39,673 nucleotides of DNA from positions 1 through 39,673 of the forward strand of contig SUTS01000017.1 in NCBI GenBank assembly GCA_015152555.1, written 5' to 3'. Shown in pieces: positions 34,937 to 39,673 of this stretch. The stretch is from Cyanobacteria bacterium SIG26. Its GTDB lineage: Bacteria > Cyanobacteriota > Vampirovibrionia > Gastranaerophilales > Gastranaerophilaceae. Under the pieces are notes generated by a model. That model worked only from the letters and a program-made list of their open reading frames with translations. It made no database searches and had not been told where the DNA came from. How positions within the stretch are numbered: position 1 is the first letter of the stretch; every line of letters begins with the position of its first letter. A program made the position numbers and the translations under genes.

Positions 34937-36609
34937 CAAAATATATAATCAATGAAAATAATTGTTTGGTGTTCTATTTCACAGATAAAAACGGTGATTT
35001 AAAGAGTGCTAAATGTGCTAATTATTCACTTGAAAATCTCGTTATTATGAAATTTATTACTAACACTAAAAATCAATTCAAAGTAGCTGAAAAACGAGTT
35101 TTACGGCTAACAAAAGAGAGTAACCCACAAGAAACTTACATCAAAATCATTGATGGTAATGATGAATTTGACCTAAAAAGCTTTTTTAATGTCATTCATA
35201 AAGACACAATTGGGCTAGTTGAGGATTTTAACCGTAAAAAGTTCCTGTTGTTGATGGAAATGCTCAACCAAAATCCTAAAATTATTCATATTTATTCTAA
35301 TTTTGGGTATCAACCTAGAGAAAATTCATACATTTTTAGCAACAAAAAAGTACTAATTAATGAGAGAAAAATAGAAAATTATCCTTTATTACCTGATAAT
35401 TTACCACTTACCGAACAAGAAAAACTCCAAATTCTCTCAGCAAATGGCATTGTGCCTAAACTTTATGAATGCGAAAATCCTAAAATCGTTCTTGAAGAGT
35501 TTGTCAATGAGGTAAAACGAGTTTTTGATGCTCCAATTTTAATGGCTATAGCTATTGGATTTGCTTGTTGCTTCTTTGATCTTTTCATTTCAAAGGCGCA
35601 AGGTTTTCCATATATCATTTTTTATGGTGAATCAAATGCAGGTAAATCAACAATTTTACACATGTTAGCTGCTTTTTATGGCATAACTAATATGACAACT
35701 TTAACAAGTGGAACATCAACAGGAGTTAGTTTGAGGGCTCAACTTGAAAAATACAACAATTTTCTTGTATTTTTTGAAGAAATTGACCGTTTCAAAATCC
35801 ATTATATAGAAGATTTAGGCAAAGATAGTTTTTCAGCTAACCCACGCAAAAAATCTTCTAAAGATGGTAAAGAAATTATTACTGAAATCAACTCGTCTTT
35901 TTGTGTTGGTACAAATCATTTCTTTGAAGAAATGACTTTTGCTAACTTTTCAAGGTGTATTCCTGTGAATTTAAGACGTGGCAAGTTTGATTTAAGCGAT
36001 TTTAAATATCATTCAGCAGATAAGTTTGAAAAGCTTTCAAGCTTTCTTCCTGAAATCTTATTTTATAGGGATAAAATCTTGGATATTTACCAAGAACAGT
36101 ACAAAATTGCTCAAAAACATTGTAGTTTCGCTAGAGTTTGCAACAATATAGCGATTGGAATGGCTATCTGGATTGTAATTAACGACATTTTAGGCAAAGA
36201 GGTCGTTAATACTGAAACTTTGGTTATAGATTACCTTGATTATTTTGAGCAGTATCTAGATACTGAGCTATCATATGGCGATGTTTTCTTATCAGATGTA
36301 TATAACTTGTTTTGTACTGAAAAACTTGTTTATGGTAGAGATTTTGTAATTACAAAAGGTAAGTTTTTACGAATAAACCTCACAAAATACTGTGACGTTT
36401 TCAACAGTTCACATGAAAATAAAAAATTAACCCCTGCTCAAATAAGATTAAAACTAGCGAATGACAAAAGAATGGTATGTTTGAAAGGTTCAGATATGAA
36501 ACCCATTGGAAAAGCCATTAAAATAGATATTTCGCAGAATGAAATCCTTTTGGATATTCTCAATCGAGTTTCTAAACACCCTGAAGACGAGGAGAGTTCC
36601 GATGAATGA
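34933..36609 (+). CDS. DUF927/Cch-like P-loop ATPase (putative cassette replicative helicase)
   Basis: 558 residues. The C-terminal two-thirds is a AAA+-type ATPase: Walker A FYGESNAGKST (G232-T240), Walker B-like FLVFFEEID (278-285), a polar sensor-like FCVGTN segment and an Arg-containing LRRGKFDLS segment. The N-terminal ~190 residues are a separate domain. The pattern fits DUF927 proteins, which include the Cch helicases of staphylococcal cassettes. Directly upstream of two large serine recombinases it most likely melts or unwinds element DNA after excision. AAAGG precedes the ATG; the end overlaps the next gene by 8 bases. Other mobile-element primase-helicases are possible. Confidence 0.7.
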   Translation: MTKYIINENNCLVFYFTDKNGDLKSAKCANYSLENLVIMKFITNTKNQFKVAEKRVLRLTKESNPQETYIKIIDGNDEFDLKSFFNVIHKDTIGLVEDFNRKKFLLLMEMLNQNPKIIHIYSNFGYQPRENSYIFSNKKVLINERKIENYPLLPDNLPLTEQEKLQILSANGIVPKLYECENPKIVLEEFVNEVKRVFDAPILMAIAIGFACCFFDLFISKAQGFPYIIFYGESNAGKSTILHMLAAFYGITNMTTLTSGTSTGVSLRAQLEKYNNFLVFFEEIDRFKIHYIEDLGKDSFSANPRKKSSKDGKEIITEINSSFCVGTNHFFEEMTFANFSRCIPVNLRRGKFDLSDFKYHSADKFEKLSSFLPEILFYRDKILDIYQEQYKIAQKHCSFARVCNNIAIGMAIWIVINDILGKEVVNTETLVIDYLDYFEQYLDTELSYGDVFLSDVYNLFCTEKLVYGRDFVITKGKFLRINLTKYCDVFNSSHENKKLTPAQIRLKLANDKRMVCLKGSDMKPIGKAIKIDISQNEILLDILNRVSKHPEDEESSDE

Positions 36610-38038
36610 AAATTTTAAACACCAAACAGCTTTAATTTATGTTCGATTGTCTAGTAAAAAACAAGAAGACGGTATGTCAAAAGAGGTGCAAGAAGAAAAA
36701 TGTCGTGCATTTTGCGAAAAAGAAGAAATGAGTGTCAAAGCAGTATATTATGAAAATAAAAGTGCTTTGCATGGTTCTAAAAGACCTGTTTTTGAAGAAA
36801 TTCTTGCGCTACAAAAGACAAAAGATAGAGTTGATGTCATTATGGTTTACACTTTAAACCGTTTAACAAGAAATCACCCTGATTTTTATTTTATTCGGGA
36901 GTTAGTGGACAAGTACAACACTAAAATTGTCTTTGTTAAAGAAAACATGGTTATTCAAAAGCCGTTTAAAAGCTATGAAAAGTATTTTTTCAATATTTTA
37001 GTAGCAAATGCTGAATTTGAAATTGAGCATATGAAAGAAATTCGCAAAATCGGCTTATTGGCAAGAGCAAAAACAGGCAAAAGACCTTGTTTAGCACCTT
37101 ATGGATACAAAACATACAAAAATAAGCTTGTAGTTGTACCTAATGATGCTAATTTTGTTAAAAAAGCCTATGAATTGTATGCGACAGGCAGTTATTCTAT
37201 AAATTCGCTTTGTGAAGAGCTATATGAACAAGGTTTTTACTACTCAAAGCAACCAAACAAGAAAATTCCTAGAGCTTCGCTTTCAAGTATGCTTAAAAAC
37301 CTCTTTTACACTGGTTATTATACATTTCCAGATTGTGAAGGTGAAATAAAAGGAGCGCATAAACCTATTATTGAGCGTGAATTATATGACAAAGTTCAGG
37401 AAATGCTCAGTATTTCAGGTTATGAAAAGATAAAAAAGCATCAATTTCTTTATTCACAACTTTTAACACTCCAAGAAACTGGTAAATTAATGACAGGTGA
37501 AATCAAAAAGGGGCAATATATCTACTACAAAGCCTATGATAATGAGAAAAAATATCACTGCATTAATGAAACCCACGTTACAGAAGCAATTTTAGAGTAT
37601 TTTAAAGAAATTCGTCTAAATCTTATCCCTAAAGAAATAGTAAAATCCGTTTTGAAAGAGGAATTAAAAGACTTAAAACAAGAATATTCAACGCTAAAGC
37701 GGAATGTAAGTCGAAAATATCACAGAAAACTACGATTAAACGACTTCATAAAAAAGGACAAAATAGATGATACAGATTTCATTTTTGATGAACTTGAAGA
37801 CATTGAAAACACCTATGAAAACTTGAATGAACGAATAAAAGAAAGTGAAGAACAAATTAGACAAATCACCTCAAAATGCGAAGATATTATGAAAAAACGA
37901 CTTTACGACATTTATATTCAGCTTAATTTTGAAAATCAAAGAAAAATTCTAGAATTGGTAAAAAGTAAGCTAGAATTACAAGACAAAAAGGTGAAATTAA
38001 CCTTTAAATCAGCATTTAGGAAGATACGCCAACGCTAA
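36602..38038 (+). CDS. Large serine recombinase (CcrA-like position)
   Basis: 478 residues from ATG 36602 (GAGGAGAG upstream, 8-base overlap with the ATPase gene). The N-terminal catalytic domain has ALIYVRLSSKKQ with the presumed nucleophile S17 and MVYTLNRLTRN (recombinase DRLxR-type block). A recombinase domain follows (APYGYKTYKNKLVVVPNDAN, FYTGYYTFPDCEGE, HKPIIERELYDKV), then a coiled-coil C-terminus. The usual zinc ribbon between recombinase domain and coiled coil is degenerate: the L-x-CG-x-CG block reads LLTLQETGKLMTGEI with no cysteine pairs. Such enzymes exchange attP and attB by double-strand cleavage and rotation; two different ones together recall CcrA-CcrB. Confidence 0.9.
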   Translation: MNENFKHQTALIYVRLSSKKQEDGMSKEVQEEKCRAFCEKEEMSVKAVYYENKSALHGSKRPVFEEILALQKTKDRVDVIMVYTLNRLTRNHPDFYFIRELVDKYNTKIVFVKENMVIQKPFKSYEKYFFNILVANAEFEIEHMKEIRKIGLLARAKTGKRPCLAPYGYKTYKNKLVVVPNDANFVKKAYELYATGSYSINSLCEELYEQGFYYSKQPNKKIPRASLSSMLKNLFYTGYYTFPDCEGEIKGAHKPIIERELYDKVQEMLSISGYEKIKKHQFLYSQLLTLQETGKLMTGEIKKGQYIYYKAYDNEKKYHCINETHVTEAILEYFKEIRLNLIPKEIVKSVLKEELKDLKQEYSTLKRNVSRKYHRKLRLNDFIKKDKIDDTDFIFDELEDIENTYENLNERIKESEEQIRQITSKCEDIMKKRLYDIYIQLNFENQRKILELVKSKLELQDKKVKLTFKSAFRKIRQR

Positions 38039-38079
38039 ACTTTATCTTAAATTTCAGTTGATACATAATTTTCACAAAA

Positions 38080-38217
38080 TCTGAATTTCAACCCGCACTT
38101 AGTGCGGGTTTTCTTTTGTAAAAAGCAGGAAATCCGTATATGATGCTCACTTTACTTTTTTGAAAAATGAGTAAAAATTAAAATGTTGAAATTCAGAAAA
38201 GTTATAAGGAAATTCAG
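38080..38217. repeat. Inverted/direct 11-13-bp repeats between recombinase genes
   Basis: TCTGAATTTCAAC (38080-38092) is the exact reverse complement of GTTGAAATTCAGA (38185-38197); GAAATTCAG recurs at 38209-38217, just before the second recombinase ATG, and AAATTTCAG at 38049-38057. Candidates for a regulator or recombinase binding site. Confidence 0.6.
38090..38110 (+). terminator. Terminator between the two recombinase genes
   Basis: AACCCGCAC/GTGCGGGTT perfect 9-bp stem with a 3-base loop, then TTCTTTTG. The second recombinase must therefore have its own promoter or be reached by read-through. Confidence 0.85.
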
Positions 38218-38219
38218 AT

Positions 38220-39673
38220 ATGGAACACAAACAAGTTGTTATTTATGCACGAGTTTCTAGCCGTGAACAAGAACGTGAAGGATTTTCTATCCCTGCACAA
38301 CTAAAATTACTAAAAGAATACTCTTTAAAACATGGTTTTCAGATTGTTAAAGAGTTTTCAGATGCCGAAACTGCTAAAAAAGCTGGACGTACTAATTACA
38401 ATTCTATGCTTGAGTTTTTAAGAGCTAATCCAGACATTAGAACAGTTCTTGTAGAAAAAACCGACAGACTTTATCGTAACTTTAAAGACTATGTTACCCT
38501 TGAAGATTATGATTTAGAGGTACATTTAGTCAAAGAAGGTACAGTAATTAGCAAAGATTCAAAATCACACGATAAATTCATACACGGAATTAAGGTTTTG
38601 ATGGCTAAAAATTATATTGATAACCTGTCAGAAGAGATTTCTAAAGGATTACACGAAGGGTTAGAACAAGGATTTTGGCCATTTAGACCACCTTATGGTT
38701 ATGTTAGAGGAACAAAAAAGAATTTAAACATAGATAAGGCAAAAGTTATCTTTATTAGACAAGCTTTTGAACTTTTTGCAACTGGTAGATACTCATTAAG
38801 AAAGCTTGCGGAGAAGCTTTTTCAAGATGGTTATTATTACCAGCCAAACAGACCTAAAATTACTGCTTGTGTGCTTGAAATAATGCTTAAAAATGTCTTT
38901 TATGTTGGGCAAATGAATTGCAATGGTGTGCTTTATCAGGGAAAACACCCTGCAATCATTTCTAGAGAAATTTTTGATAAGGCTCAATTAGCTTTTAAAC
39001 GTACAGATAAGTCAAAAGTACGCAAAAATTTTGATTTCTTGTATCCGGGAATCGTTAAATGTGGGGTTTGTGGTTACTCATTTTGTGGTGAAAGACAGAA
39101 AAAACGTCATATTTATTACAGATGTTCGCATTTTGATAGAAGCTGTCCTAATACTAGCTATATTTCTGAAAATGACCTAACTCGTTCTTTTCGTATGCAT
39201 CTAAAACGTATAGCCTTAAATAAGGATTTGTATGAACTGTTAAAATATTCTCTAAAATCTTGTCTTGGTGATGAGCAAGAATTTCACAAACAAGAAATTT
39301 CACGCATAAACAAAGAAATGGAAGATTGCAAGGAAGTTCTCAAAAAGATGTATCTTGATCAAGTTAATAATGTGCTTGATTATGACCTTTGGGTAAATCT
39401 GAAAAACGAATATGAAGTAAAATTGAGTAGGTTAAGCGTAGAATTGCAAAAACACAACATTGCTAATACAAATTTTTTAGATGCAGGGCTTAAAATCCTT
39501 GATGTATGCCAAAAAGCAACCTTACCATCAAGCGAACTTTCACCTGAAGAGATAGCACAACTAATTAGAGAAACATACCTAAGTGCAACAGTTAAAAATA
39601 AAAAGGTTAAAATCCTTTTTAAAGAACCATTTGCAGGCATTGAAGACCTCATAAAACATGCCAAAAAAGAGAT
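38220..39673 (+). CDS. Large serine recombinase with zinc ribbon (CcrB-like position), C-terminus off window
   Basis: At least 484 residues, running off the window. VVIYARVSSREQ carries the presumed nucleophile S13; VEKTDRLYRN matches the DRLxR block. The recombinase domain follows (PPYGYVRGTKKNLNIDKA, FYVGQMNCNGVLYQGKHPA), then an intact zinc ribbon (CGVCG ... YYRCSHFDRSC) and a coiled coil. AAGGA lies before the ATG at 38220. It differs clearly from the preceding recombinase, so the pair is not a simple recent duplication. A two-recombinase arrangement next to a DUF927 ATPase is the hallmark of cassette chromosomes. Confidence 0.93.
   Translation, partial: MEHKQVVIYARVSSREQEREGFSIPAQLKLLKEYSLKHGFQIVKEFSDAETAKKAGRTNYNSMLEFLRANPDIRTVLVEKTDRLYRNFKDYVTLEDYDLEVHLVKEGTVISKDSKSHDKFIHGIKVLMAKNYIDNLSEEISKGLHEGLEQGFWPFRPPYGYVRGTKKNLNIDKAKVIFIRQAFELFATGRYSLRKLAEKLFQDGYYYQPNRPKITACVLEIMLKNVFYVGQMNCNGVLYQGKHPAIISREIFDKAQLAFKRTDKSKVRKNFDFLYPGIVKCGVCGYSFCGERQKKRHIYYRCSHFDRSCPNTSYISENDLTRSFRMHLKRIALNKDLYELLKYSLKSCLGDEQEFHKQEISRINKEMEDCKEVLKKMYLDQVNNVLDYDLWVNLKNEYEVKLSRLSVELQKHNIANTNFLDAGLKILDVCQKATLPSSELSPEEIAQLIRETYLSATVKNKKVKILFKEPFAGIEDLIKHAKKE

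Overview
The window is AT-rich DNA from a diderm bacterium. The gene set fits an uncultured gut or animal-associated lineage, and my best guess is Gastranaerophilales (Vampirovibrionia, 'Melainabacteria'). The evidence for that guess is a giant repeat adhesin with an extended signal-peptide-like N-terminus, a FAD/folate TrmFO, a cyanobacterial-style GH57 enzyme, NadB-NadC, and several lineage-style orphan proteins. The placement is an inference that needs a database search.

Left part (1-9.9 kb): a giant surface protein on the minus strand (at least 2,493 residues, C-terminus off the window), then trmFO from a strong promoter that appears to make a leaderless mRNA. A perfect 18-bp bidirectional terminator separates trmFO from a convergent BI-1/YccA-type membrane protein.

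Middle part (9.9-23.1 kb): tRNA-Asn(GTT), whose 3' end and terminator are duplicated 215 bp downstream, then a repeat-rich stretch and a block of chromosomal genes. These are GH57 glycosidase, a small hypothetical gene, a NarL-type response regulator, nadB-nadC (overlapping, with a TTG start for nadC), a TPR protein, a putative ADP-ribosyltransferase with an N-terminal membrane anchor, and a class II photolyase. The block is bracketed by two inverted copies of a ~575-bp element that each encode the same 63-residue LuxR-type HTH protein. The two gene copies differ at five positions, all synonymous. Next to the left copy lies a run of six TTGCA motifs spaced 10-11 bp apart.

Right part (23.1 kb to end): an accessory/defence island. 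It holds two proteins with the HEPN R-N-x3-H motif, one of them in an operon with a T5orf172 (GIY-YIG) protein. It also holds a Fic protein with an autoinhibitory motif, a YjzC-like small protein, and a transcription unit made of a 16-codon micro-ORF, a membrane protein, a FlgT-C-like protein and a type IIG restriction-modification enzyme. At the right end is a module consisting of a 163-residue protein, two tiny overlapping ORFs, a DUF927/Cch-like P-loop ATPase and two consecutive large serine recombinases. This order closely resembles the ccr gene complex of staphylococcal cassette chromosomes (cch-ccrA-ccrB). I therefore propose that the right part of the window is an SCC-like, possibly replicative, mobile cassette carrying defence cargo in a lineage where such cassettes are not well described.
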